This document shows positions 12,101 to 31,943 of a DNA stretch of 64,000 nt, one piece after another. Every line of letters starts with the position of its first letter. The stretch's first letter is position 1. The DNA is from Branchiostoma floridae (taxonomy: Eukaryota > Chordata > Leptocardii > Amphioxiformes > Branchiostomatidae). The position numbers were made by a program, and so were the translations under genes. The DNA lies in NCBI RefSeq assembly GCF_000003815.2, contig NC_049983.1:16814907-16878906 (forward strand). The letters run 5' to 3'. The notes below the pieces were generated by a model. The model saw only the letters and a program-made list of their open reading frames with translations. It ran no database searches and was not told the origin of the DNA.

Positions 12101-15100
12101 TCATATATACATGTATATATTGAGTAGTTCTGGGTCAATATTGATATATATTTTCAAAAGAAAAGTCATACATAACTTCTTGAAAATTAGGACCAACATT
12201 TCTTGACCGAAACCATTCTTACCTACAACATCTGCCGGTGATGCGGACTTCCCTGCTACACTGGTCTGTGGGGCCTCACCCGTAGGTGCGCATGCGCCTG
12301 GTCCATTTAGACTCTCGCGACTCTCCGGCTTCGTCTCGGACTCAGCAGCCACGTCAGAGCCACTGCGCATGTCTGTCTTGCACGCAATAGTCTTGGGCCT
12401 GACAGTCTGCGCTGACACTGCGACTGAAAATATATACGTTATGTCATTTAAGCATTTTCAGAGCAGGTAAAACTTTTAAAAGATCACTTTGAAATTCCCT
12501 GAAAGAAACCACATTTCCCCTTTTCTTTAAAACTGTGTTCTTTAATTTGGTATCACCAGAAATTTTGTACGATATCTAGGAAAATGAGTTCTAGAACAAA
12601 AGGTAACTGTTCCATGCGTGTTCCGTTAGCAGTGTTGCTGAACGAATTCCCCCGCCTTCCATGTAAGAAAGCAATAAATCGGACGCTGAAGTATACGTAG
12701 TAGTGTATCCTTCACATGTAAAATTCAATGTGAAATTGGGAGCTGATTCTGTTACTTGCATATACAGTACATATCTTAAACCTTGCCTCCCATGAAGTAA
12801 CTCGGTATCGTGAAAAGGTTTTGTATCCAACCCGTCTGCAACGTTCTAGAATGTTGACGCCTTGGAACGGACTTGGTTTACTGGTTAGTGAAGGGATGAC
12901 GTAATGTCGCACTTACCTGACCTCAGCAGGACGTTGATAGACCTCGTCATTAAGTCCTGGAGTACCCCAGTGGTCACTAACATCAAGCCTATCATTTTCG
13001 CAATGAATCAATGAACTTAACGCGAAGAATTTCACAACTTAACTCAAATCAGCAGGAGAACTAAAATACGCAACCGCACTTGGTTCTCATTGCACTGAGA
13101 TGAAAAAAAGTATTTTTATGACGTCATAAGAACTGCGCCTGTTAGCACACAAGTATGACGTGATTACGTCACAACGCCTTTCCATGATCGCTAAACATTT
13201 CGTGTTACCTATGTCACGTGACACATTGTGATGTCACAAAGGTTGGACAGCATGAAACACGTCACTTTGAAGATGACGAACTGATTAATTTTTCTCATCT
13301 TTCAACGGTCATGGGCATACATGTATATATCTTGATCCGAGTTTGTATCCAACTAACGGTGCACACACAAGTGATGCGCGGCAAAGTGACGAAGGGTCCA
13401 AGTTTGAGTTCACAATTCTTATAATTTGCTGCAAAATGGCAGGACTAACATGGCTGGAAAGCGTGTTTTTGGTAAAAAATGATTTTGTGGGCACATGTGA
13501 TTCCACGCAATACTCAGCGAACCAACTATTACAGCCCAAAACAAAACGTACTAAGTCAGGGCAATTCAACTCATAGTTGGGGTATAAAACCTGTTTCTAC
13601 CAGATTTCCTCAGTGTCACTGACGAAAGATAGCTATCTGTACATAGCTTCTGACGGTTTCCAAATTCATCTCCAGTTGCGTATCTTATAACCTGGATGTC
13701 TAACCGTCATCGACGTAGCCTGTATAGTAGTGCAAATGAATGTTTTGAGAGATAAAGAGAAAGAGAGGGGAGAGAGAAATGAGAGAGAAGGGGAGAAAGA
13801 CGAGTAAATGAAAGGTATTCAGCACCAAGGACAGACATGTCCAGCTGAGTGCCAACAGTACTACAGATTTCACTACAGAACGCCAGCTATGGCCGAATCA
13901 CGCTCCTGGGCTTAACTGAAAATGTTGATATTTTTATTACACACTGCGCCAATGTAGCTGAGTGAGGCAGGAAAACAACGCTATGTATATACAAGTAAAA
14001 TACGTTTTCCCTTGCGCGAGTTGCCTCAGCTACGCCAATGTTGACATCGATTGCTTGACATTGAGTTGCCTAACACCACATGATCGACACACAGGGCGGT
14101 GCCTGGTGGCAGACGGATCTGTCCCTGGTGCTGAATGCTTGTCCCCTGTCTCCCTCCTGTCTTTCTACCTTTTCTCTCTCCTTCTTTCTCTCTTCCCGGA
14201 GGATCCCCTCTCTGTCTCTTCTCTCTCAAAACATTCACTTGCACTTGATTGGTTGACACTGAGTTGCCTAACACCACATGATCCGCTACCACACAGGGTA
14301 CATGGTGGCAAACGGATTTGTCCCTGGTGTTGAATGCTTGTCCCCTCTCCCTCCTGTCTTTCTCCCTAACTCTCTCCTTCTTTCTCTCTTCCCCTCTCTC
14401 TCTCTTTTCTCTTCTCTCTCAAAACATTCCATTGCGCTTAATTGGCTGACATTGAGTTGCCTAACGCCACATGATTACCTCACAGGACGGTACCTGGTGG
14501 CAAATGGAGACCTGCCGATGGGCCACCTGGTGATCTCGGAGGAGCCGATCCTGACCGGCCCGTCCTACACCACCTCGGCGCTGTGTCTGGGCTGTTTCGA
14601 CTCCGTGGACGGCTCATACAGGTGTAAGGGCTGCAACTGGCCGCTGTGCAACAGGAAGTGTGAGACGGCGGGCAGTCATCAACTTGAGGTATGCACACAT
14701 GATTATAGTTCTCTATCCGTACTAGCCGTGTATAGGAGAAAGGGAAATGCACTGTTTTTTCTCCTCTTGTTGTACGATCAGTTTATTTTTCAAGACCCTA
14801 AGTATAACAATGGAATTGGACATGACAAAGGTCAATATCAATTTAGGTCCCCTGGGGATTCTTTTGGTATTACCACCGGGTTTGCATCAATTCCGTTTGT
14901 TTTTAGGTTAACTGTCTGTGTAAATATATTTTTTACGACTAGGCCTTTGTGTGTGAAATGAATGGGGCATCCGAATTTACATCCAATAACTTCTGGTTCT
15001 TCAATCAAAGATGTTCAATCAATATTCGTGTTCTTAGCCTTTTATACAGTTATGACTAAAAATTCACTATGAAGAACTGCTCTTGAGTTCATAGCAGGCT

Positions 15101-18100
15101 GCTGAGGTCTGAAGACAGCTAACATTGACATCACGGATTTTGTCTTTATTGTCTTTTATATAATTATCACTATGAACGGAGGTCTTGAAGGTCTGAAACC
15201 TTGTCTTCCTCCAGTGCGCCATGTTGAAGACAGCTAACATTGACATCACGGATTTTGTCTTTATTGTCTTTTATATAATTATCACTATGAACGGAGGTCT
15301 TGAAGGTCTGAAACCTTGTCTTCCTCCAGTGCGCCATGTTAAAGACTGCTGACATAGACATCACGGATTTTGTCTATAGTCCTTTATATAATTTGCACTG
15401 TGAACTGAGGTCTTGAAGGTCTGAAACCTTGTCCCCCTCCAGTGCGCCATGTTAAAGACTACTGACATAGACATCACGGATTTTGTGGGACCCAACACGT
15501 CCTACCAGTTCATCACGCCCCTGCGCTGTCTCCTGCTCAAGTCACGTGACCCTGCCAGGTGGAAACTCATCAGCGGGATGGAGTCTCACACCGAGGACCA
15601 AACACGAGAATACAGGTGGGGGTCAGAAGGTTTTATTTTTATCAGAAGTTTTTATTTCTATTATCATTCATGAACACAAAACAAAACGAGGACAAAGTGG
15701 CGCTGCACTCAAGTTGTGAAAATTTGTATCTCTTCAAACGGCACGAGATTTGTTCGTTTAAATGTGCGCAGCTTGTTATAAGTTCAGAACTGATATCGAT
15801 ATGTATTGTCATGAGGTGGTTTATCTGTTATGTGTTAAATCAAATAAACATACAAACAAAGAAACAAACAGACAGACAGACGGTGTAACGGCTTCTCCTG
15901 CATGGAGGGACTGGAAAACGATGCTGTAAGGCACGGTCCATTAGACTTGGTACTGTTCAAATTACGTACGTGTACTGATTTCTACTGCGCGTACACGACG
16001 CTGCATGTGTCTCTTTCCTTTAAGCTTGTTACGACCAGTGGAAGAAGAACCAACGTTATCTGTGTGCGAAATCTACAACGGCATTTACTTTTCCCCAGAA
16101 TGGAGATGGGGCGGAACGTGGTGCGTGTGATCCGCCAGACGTTAGGCATGGACGAGTTCTCCGAACACGAGATCATGAAAGTCTGCGGAATCCTCACAGG
16201 TAGGACACTCCTTCTGCAACTCAATATCGACCAATATGATCGATATTCTGCTTGCAACAGCACCTTCTAGCGACTTTTGTGAGAAACACATCTGGATCAC
16301 GTGATACATTGGTTTAAAGCCTCCATTTGGAAACGCAACTTTCAGCTGGGCGTGGTGGCGCGCGCCTGTAATCCAGCTACCTGGAGGCTGGGGTTGGTGG
16401 ACCGCTTGATGCCGGGGGTTCTGCGGCGTGCTGTCCTATGGCGATCGGGCGTCCACGCTAAGTTCGGCATCGATATGGTTACCCCGGGGGAGCCCAGGGC
16501 AACCAGGTCGTCTAAGGAGGGACGCACCGGCCCAGGTTGGAAACAAAGCAGGCAAAAGTCCCCGTGTCGATCAGTAGCGGGATCGCGCCCGTGAATAGGC
16601 ACTGCGTCTCAGCCCGGCCAATATAGTGGGACCCAATTCTTCTTTTTCTGCCAGTATTTTCACTCACACGTATCAAAAAAGATGTTTCCCGTTTGTCGTC
16701 AAAATCTTTTTTTGCTCTTTTTTCGTGCATCGACGCACCGTTCAGAAATAATACGGGATAAAACATTTTACATGACCGAATAAAGTCAGACCCCTATATA
16801 GGGCCCTAGACATTTTACGCCTTGCCGACGCCCAAAGCTTATCATCAGAAAGTGAAATTTAAGTCATTTTTCGATGTACAAAAATACACTATAAGTTATA
16901 ACAGAAATCTTTTAACGCATTCCTTTTGTAGTAAACGCCTTCGAGTTGTTCACGACGGGCCCGAACAAGGACCGAGACTCCACCCCGCGAGCCTGGGCCG
17001 TCTACCCGACCACGTACCTTATGAACCACGACTGTCTGGCAAACACGCTCACCTCCATCGACTCCAAGAACAAGATGCACGTCAGAACAAGAGTGAGTTC
17101 CTCGTCAGGTAGAATGACCGCTCGCCTCATTGGTCACGTGACTTGTCAGACACGTGATGTCAGGGGCGGGTCACATATATCTGAAAGTCTGTATCGGGAC
17201 TGGGGTCGGTATAGACTTCAGGGAGTACTTCAGGGCACTTTTGACTCGTGTTTGAAGTCACGTGTCCACATAGTCACGTGATAATGAAGTGAGTGGGTCA
17301 TTGTTCCCGAAGAAAGTAGTAGGATCGGTTGAATTGAACAGTAGATGTTTGCTTCGTTAATCATTTGCTTACGAATGCCTAAATTTCTTCCAACACAAAA
17401 GTACACACTGATCAAATTTTCAACGACCACTGTCGCCTTCTGCAGGATCAATACTGATGCATGATGAACGTTAACTCGTGAGACATGGATTTTATTAACG
17501 CGTGAACTTGTGGATACGTGTTGTCAGCAATTGGTCAAACATGTCACAAATGTTATTTCATTCTGACAAGGACGTTGTATAACGTCGTTAATTCTGAAAA
17601 TCTTCACAATTGTGCAGATGCCAGTGAAGAAGGGTGAGGCTCTAACGGCGGAGTACTCGGAGTGCCTGTGGGGGACTGAGATCAGGAGACACCAGCTTCA
17701 CCGGTACAAGTACTTCTGGTGCAGCTGCCAGAGATGTCGGGACCCCACGGAACTGGGGTCTTTTATCAGCTCACACAGGTCAGATACTTCTTAGTCATGA
17801 TACTTGATATGATATAATACGATTTGTTATCCTAACGTGATTAAAGTTCGAACAACACAAACCACGTTTACCGAACTCTCAACAAATCGACTGCCGTCAG
17901 TTAGTCCATCAGAAATACTGACCCACGCACTTCTTTACGACTGTTAGACTATATACTCCCAAGTCTTGGTTAGAGAGGTTCAGGTTTTCTTAATATTTAA
18001 ATTAAGTGAAAAGCGGCTTGCAGGCCTATTTGAGCTTTCATGAATAAATAAAGGTTCAAACAAACTAGTAAATATCTGACCATAGCAAGAGAACGACGGG

Positions 18101-20620
18101 CCTGGAGACAACTCTACATCTTCTTGGCTACCTTGCCCCCCAACGACCAGAAGGTCAAGGGACTAGGTAGGTTGGTAAATATGAATTCAAATTGTGTGTC
18201 TGTCACAATTCTATGTTTGAAACATGCCACTGTTCCTTCAGGTGTACTAACTGCGGGGGGAACGTGGTGGCCACCAAGCCACTGGACTTCAACTCTACCG
18301 GGTTCCGCTGTGAGAGTTGTCGGGTCATCATCAGGGGGGAAGTCTTGAAGGGGACCAATCATCAGGTGGAGGAGGAAGTGTTCGAATTGGAGTCCAAAGA
18401 GTTGGAGACTCCAATTGAAGAATACGAAGGTATTACGTTTTAACCAATCTCAAAACAGACGCTGTATTGTTTCAAGGACGTTACATCTGATGTAACGTCC
18501 TTGATTGTTTGAAGGCCGAATGTACTTTGTGTACAAAACACTGTAAGATTAAGAGTCAATATGGATAGTACTAGTAAGTCGACACTAACAGACACCCACA
18601 GTCGGAAGTCGGAATACTGGTGACTTTTTGCAATTTGAGCGGTATAGTTTTTAAAAGATGTACCGCAGCTTCTGTATGCTACTGGGGAGATTTAAGACTA
18701 CAGTCAAACCTGCCAAAAGCGGTCATCTGGCCATAATGGCCTCTTTTTCTTGGTCCTAAAAATTTTCTCCATTGACGTAAGCATTAAACGACCTTCTCAA
18801 GATGATCACCTGTCCAACACGGCCACGTAACTGCGGACCACACAGGGCCACAATCCCTGCCCAAGACGGTCACCTAATTTTCCAATGAGCACCCACATCA
18901 ATTTTCTACTGATAACTACATTGTATTTCTTCTCTTTCTCTCAGACCTTGTGGAGAGACACGAGTCCATCCTGCACCCGAACCACTACGCCATGCTGAGA
19001 TGTAAGAAGTTCCTGGCGCATGCGTACGGCAGGCAGCCGGGATACAGTCTGGCCGAGCTGTCTGAGGATCGGCTCAACAAGAAGATGGAGATGTGCAGAA
19101 CACTCATCGGTAACTAATAGTAGTTTTTCTTCTTTAATTTCGCTAAACACTCAACATTCAAATTACTACCTCCATGAAATATCCATGGATGTTGTATTTT
19201 CACTAGCATTTGTGTGTGTGTGTATGAGTGTATGTGTGTCAATGTGTGTGTGTGTAACTAAAAAAAAAGGCCGGATGGATTGGCGGGGAGTGACAAGCTG
19301 AAAGTGATTAGATTTTGGGCCCCCTAGCGGCTTCCCTTGGTACTGCAGCAGAACTGTTTTGATATCTTGTTTTCTTAACAAGATATGGTCACGAGATTTG
19401 GGTGTTAGATACAAAACTGTTGGTCTTATGCTAATCATCAGAAAGAAGTGACATGAAGCAACAAGAGTTTGGGATCTTTAATTTCCCTTTGTTTGATGTC
19501 GACTTTCAGACACGCTGAAGATTGTGTCTCCAAGGTTCAAAGACGACTGATGACTGTACTTGAGTTCTGCTGCCCACAAACACAAACACACACATAGATA
19601 CAAACATGCATACAAACACACTTTGTCCTTTTTTTTGTATAGTCAATAGGGGCAATTACAAAACTCCACAGGCCCACATTTGATGCAAAAGATGTTGTCT
19701 TCCAGACACGCTGGAAATCGTGTCTCCGAGGTTCAACGACGACACCGCCCACTTCCTGTACGAGCTGCATGCAGCTCTGGTGGAGGTCGCTAGGCGGCGC
19801 CACGACCTGGGCCTGATTTCCAACCAGGAGATGGTGGTGGCGCTGACGGAGGCCAAGCACATTCTCCATGTGAGTGGCAAGAACACACATCCTATCCTGT
19901 CTCATCAGACATTTACAAGAAAAATTGTAACTTCAGCTTAACAAGCTGTATGAGCTGCTATGGCTTCTTCTTGCATGTCTTTCTTTGTGGTGTACTTTTT
20001 GCTGGTTTCCTCACACTTCTGGTAAAAAAAGTAAACTCTTCAAGATTTATGAAAACAAGCAAAACTCTGCTTGTAGATTAGTAAAGGATCAGTCGTCCTA
20101 TATTTTGATAATGAGCAAACAATACACTGACATAAGTGGTGGAAAACTTCCTGTTCAGGCCAATATGACAATCTTTCTACATGATAAAGTTTATGACATG
20201 CTATGCTGCCTATGAAACTCACTATGAAACTCCATGTGACCGAGAATATGTATGCTGCCTAAATGTATGAAACTCACTTATTGTTCTCCATGTGACCATT
20301 ATTTCCCACAGCAAGCCCTAAAGCACCTGTACCCGTGGAACGACGGTGACCTCCGTGACCTGGAGGCAGAGTCTAAAGCTAAGAAGAGTCTGGAAGCCCT
20401 GGACGGCTGGATAGAGCTGGTCGAGAACTCTAAACCAAACAAGCAGCTCGAAAACACCAAGCCTACCAAGCCGGTCGAGAACACGAAACCAACCAAGCCT
20501 GTCGAAAATACCAAGGATTCCAAGCCTGCAGAGCAGGATAAACCCAAACAAGAAAAACAACAACACACAGCCAAGAAATCAAAGGGCAAGAGGAAGAGAA
20601 AAGGAGGGAAAGGAAAATGA
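9116..20620 (+). CDS. SMYD/SmydA-like MYND-SET lysine methyltransferase
   Basis: Eleven exons: 9116-9201, 9549-9652, 14486-14688, 15443-15615, 16099-16199, 16932-17092, 17618-17778, 18242-18429, 18945-19109, 19706-19869, 20312-20620. All junction phases agree; 604 residues. The MYND zinc finger is residues 16-52 (C16, C19, C27, C30, C36, H40, H48, C52). His replaces the usual sixth Cys, as in arthropod SmydA proteins. The split SET domain starts near residue 64 (GRYLVANGDLPMG). An inserted Cys-rich knuckle (CLGCF...CKGC...HQLEC) follows. Then come the core motif NHDC (253-256), GEALTAEY (282-289) and post-SET CSCQRC (311-316). The C-terminal half is helical and ends in K/P repeats and a basic tail resembling a nuclear signal. 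It probably methylates lysine with S-adenosylmethionine; substrate unknown. Several introns contain copied exon edges. Confidence 0.9.
9688..10076. mobile_element. 389-bp element with about 40-bp inverted ends
   Basis: The left end TAGCCTGGCCTGACTCCAGC and the right end (complement TAGCCTGAAATCCAGCC) are imperfect inverted repeats. Both contain CCAGCCTTGTTAGC and TTGGTCCG blocks. A compact relative is at 47511-47612. No coding sequence. It lies in SMYD intron 2. Confidence 0.65.
10471..10760 (+). repeat. Dispersed repeat with CT-rich tracts
   Basis: A unit runs from CCAGGAGCGTG through a GTCCCTGGTGC(G/T)GAATGCTT block, a long CT-rich tract and TCTCAAAACATTCATTTG; the tail is duplicated once. 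An inverted relative sits at 13734-13915. Pieces of the same unit also form the spacers of the exon-3 duplications at 14052-14485. Ser/Leu-rich open frames across the CT tract are artefacts. Confidence 0.6.
10822..10827 (-). terminator. PolyA signal for the nested minus-strand gene
   Basis: Plus-strand TTTATT (AATAAA on the minus strand), about 420 bp past the stop codon of the nested gene. Confidence 0.4.
11247..12995 (-). CDS. Unrecognised Lys/Ala-rich protein with repeated KVTF motifs, nested in SMYD
   Basis: Three minus-strand exons (12995-12917, 12423-12223, 11872-11247) have consistent phase-1 junctions and give 301 residues, antisense inside SMYD intron 2. Exon 1 encodes a hydrophobic N-terminus (MIGLMLVTTGVL). 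The last exon has tandem units of the form DKSGARKKVTFAPSTD, twice, then a third diverged copy (KSGARKKETFGG) leading into MKSGFLSGG. After these comes a highly charged K/R/E/A helix (about residues 205-250) and a Tyr/Pro-containing C-terminus. KVTF fits the RVxF docking consensus for protein phosphatase 1, which is suggestive only. GC-rich third positions, a CRE-rich region upstream and an antisense AATAAA at 10822-10827 support a real gene. I do not recognise the family. Confidence 0.65.
13119..13171 (-). promoter_or_regulatory. CRE cluster upstream of the nested gene
   Basis: A perfect TGACGTCA (13119-13126) is followed by adjacent half-variant sites TGACGTGA (13156-13163) and TTACGTCA (13164-13171). 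They lie 125-175 bp upstream of the nested gene's ATG. An independent ATF/CREB-type promoter inside the SMYD intron is inferred. Confidence 0.45.
13734..13915 (-). repeat. Inverted copy of the CT-rich dispersed repeat
   Basis: Read on the minus strand it starts CCCAGGAGCGTGATTCGGCC, contains TCCTTGGTGCTGAAT and a CT-rich tract, and ends TCTCAAAACATTCAT. This matches 10471-10760 in order and flanks the nested gene on the opposite side. Confidence 0.6.
14052..14485 (+). repeat. Two tandem copies of the intron-2/exon-3 border of SMYD
   Basis: A unit of about 195 bp begins TGAGTTGCCTAACACCACAT, carries a splice acceptor (AG at 14093-14094 and 14295-14296) and then about 20 bp resembling the start of exon 3 (GGTGCCTGGTGGCAGACGGA). 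After that it diverges into the CT-rich dispersed repeat. The third repeat of the same start is the genuine acceptor and exon 3 (14486). The decoys lack the rest of the exon. Confidence 0.8.
15103..15442 (+). repeat. Three tandem copies of the intron-3/exon-4 border of SMYD
   Basis: A 113-115 bp unit contains the acceptor context (CTTCCTCCAG, AG at 15213-15214 and 15328-15329) and the first about 42 bp of exon 4, from TGCGCCATGTT to GACATCACGGATTTTGT. It runs immediately into the real exon at 15443. The leftmost copy has only the exon part. Sequence identity between units is high, so the array looks young or homogenised. Confidence 0.85.
16345..16642 (+). ncRNA. RN7SL: Signal recognition particle RNA (7SL), full length
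   Basis: The sequence follows metazoan 7SL RNA from end to end. The 5' Alu domain begins GCTGGGCGTGGTGGCGCGCG and continues CCTGTAATCCAGCTACCTGG. The S domain has helix 6 (CTAAGTTCGGCATCGATATG), the SRP54-binding helix 8 (CCAGGTTGGAAACAAAGCAG) and GATCAGTAGCGGGATCGCGC. The 3' Alu arm is TGAATAGGCACTGCG...AGTGGGACCC. A T5 run at 16643-16647 fits a Pol III terminator. TTTAAA and an E-box CACGTG lie about 30 and 50 bp upstream. There is no poly-A tail or target duplication, so it looks like a gene rather than a retrocopy. It sits in SMYD intron 5 in the same orientation. Confidence 0.88.
17135..17280. promoter_or_regulatory. Cluster of four CACGTG E-boxes
   Basis: CACGTG occurs at 17135-17140 (inside GGTCACGTGACT), 17151-17156, 17259-17264 and 17275-17280, in SMYD intron 6. 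The GTCACGTGAC form matches the TFEB/MiT CLEAR consensus. No exon or promoter is apparent beside it, so function is uncertain. Confidence 0.35.
19510..19550 (+). pseudogene. Partial upstream copy of SMYD exon 10 with in-frame stop
   Basis: After an acceptor (CTTTCAG, AG at 19508-19509) the sequence copies the first about 40 bp of exon 10 (real exon at 19706): ACACGCTGAAGATTGTGTCT. In the gene's frame it reads DTLKIVSPRFKDD followed by TGA. Four codons differ from the real exon. If spliced it would be a poison acceptor truncating the protein. Confidence 0.75.
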
Positions 20621-20814
20621 ATGAGGATGGACAATACTGGGGATCTAAAGTAATTATTACATATGGTAATCACCACAGTACATCACGAGTGACTGTGCTG
20701 TTGAAGAGTGGCAATACATGTTTTACCGACTCTGTGTCGCTCTCAAAGGACATACGCCTTAAGGCCTGACATGCCAGTTTTGTACACAAAGTACAACCTG
20801 TGTAAAACTACACT

Positions 20815-21056
20815 GGTGGGTTCGATCCACTCGTACTGGGATGGACCCCTACTTTATCAGCAAGTGTGGTGGGTTCTTTGATGTGCATGAGTTTAGTCAA
20901 TTGGCAAACATGAGACACAGCAAAAAAGATGCCCCTAACTCAAGCTAGGTACTCAAAGTCCCTTTCCCGAGAGCACAACATCCAGACCTGCTAGGCTAGG
21001 GCCTTGAGCTCAAGGCCTTTAGTTTCTGAGTCAACAACTCTAACCACAAGGCCATC
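20815..21056 (-). mobile_element. Probable degraded tRNA-derived SINE in the SMYD 3' UTR
   Basis: On the minus strand it begins GATGGCCTTGTGGTTAGAG, resembling a tRNA 5' half with an A box. It continues with GGGAAAGGGACTTTGAGTACC and ends near a GGTCCATCCCAGTACG block. The B box is not recognisable. Confidence 0.4.
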
Positions 21057-21604
21057 ATAATATGATGCCACTGTCATAAGCGGCATAATTTTTTTCAAAT
21101 GGTTTAATGACAGATGTTCCTGCAAGAGCCTTATTGAGGAAACTGTAACACAAGAAACATTAACTTAGGAATACATGTAACATCTTTGTAGATCATTTTA
21201 GTGGTATTTATTTGTTGTAGATCCAAACTTTAAAAACAGCTGTTGTTTTTCAAAAGTATCATTTGCAATGCAGTCTCATACTGGAATACATGTTGACTGT
21301 AGCTTCTTACGTAAATTACTCAACGCAGCTTATTTCTTGAAAGAGAAAAAAAACTTACTGTATACTTGTCCTTGACTATAGAAGTTAGACTACAGTCATA
21401 AAATATCATAATTTTATTCAATGCCATTTAAAATGTTTCTCTTAAATGTTACTCAACGACAACTTTTCAAACATTTATAATTCCTACACATAAACTTTTA
21501 AGTTTATGTTCAGGAATTATAAACTTATACTGTAATATCTTTAACATTCATGTATGTGTTATAACACTTTTTTGCTACATATCTGGATATCATTTCTTGA
21601 CAGA

Positions 21605-21610
21605 AATAAA
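21605..21610 (+). terminator. PolyA signal, probable SMYD 3' end
   Basis: AATAAA about 985 bp after the SMYD stop. It faces the UBE2T polyA candidate at 21798-21803, so the convergent genes end within about 200 bp of each other. Confidence 0.4.
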
Positions 21611-21797
21611 CAAACTTAAATAGGAAAACTGCCTTTTTCATTTGCCTCTTAATGCTGATATTACAGGTCAATGTTCAAAACTGAAGGATTTGTATGATTC
21701 TACTTTAAATTACTATATTATAAATAGAGAGAGAGAGCATTTTCACTCCCTTTCTATGGCAATGAAGCAGACAGGTGCTGACTACCATGTTGGTGTC

Positions 21798-21803
21798 TTT
21801 ATT
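21798..21803 (-). terminator. PolyA signal, probable UBE2T 3' end
   Basis: Plus-strand TTTATT (AATAAA on the minus strand), about 470 bp beyond the UBE2T stop codon. Confidence 0.35.
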
Positions 21804-22275
21804 TGCATTTTGACAGTAGCTCAGGTTTAACAGTGTTTTTTTGTGTGTGTTTCATTGCCATGTTTTTTTGCACTATTTTGATTTTCTCTGAGCTGTAAGC
21901 ATCCAAAGGTAAGATCATTTGAGAGGGTCCAACGGCCTGGAGTAGAATATTCACCTTGCATATGGTAGGATGTGACTTCAATCCCTGGGCCTTAAAAATG
22001 GTACATACTGCTTTCTCTGCCTAGCACATAGCAATTGCCATTTGGGAATGGTTGTAGTAATCAAGAAAACACCACTACTAGTCGACCTGTCCTGCATAGC
22101 GATTGCACAAGTTTGGTTGGCCCAAGGGCAAGTGAAATGGAGATGGGCACCACCCTATGAAACATTTGGTGCCATAAGGTCTTTAATTTGAGAGGGTCAT
22201 TGAAATCCAGATATGCCAATGGCATCACATGTATACCCCATATAGTACTAGAATTGTACTTGTAACCCTCCTACT

Positions 22276-31943
<9,668 letters not shown>

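Noticed and set aside
14278-14961. A continuous 227-residue frame through SMYD exon 3
   Set aside because: It fuses a decoy copy, intron sequence, the real exon and the next intron. The phase and homology of SMYD require the spliced exon 14486-14688 only.
16301-16602. Frames of 86-97 residues on both strands over the 7SL region
   Set aside because: The sequence is a structural RNA gene. The frames are incidental.
16345-16642. Reading the 7SL match as an Alu-type SINE or human contamination
   Set aside because: It contains the complete S domain and lacks a poly-A tail or dimer structure. Its many differences from human 7SL throughout rule out contamination.
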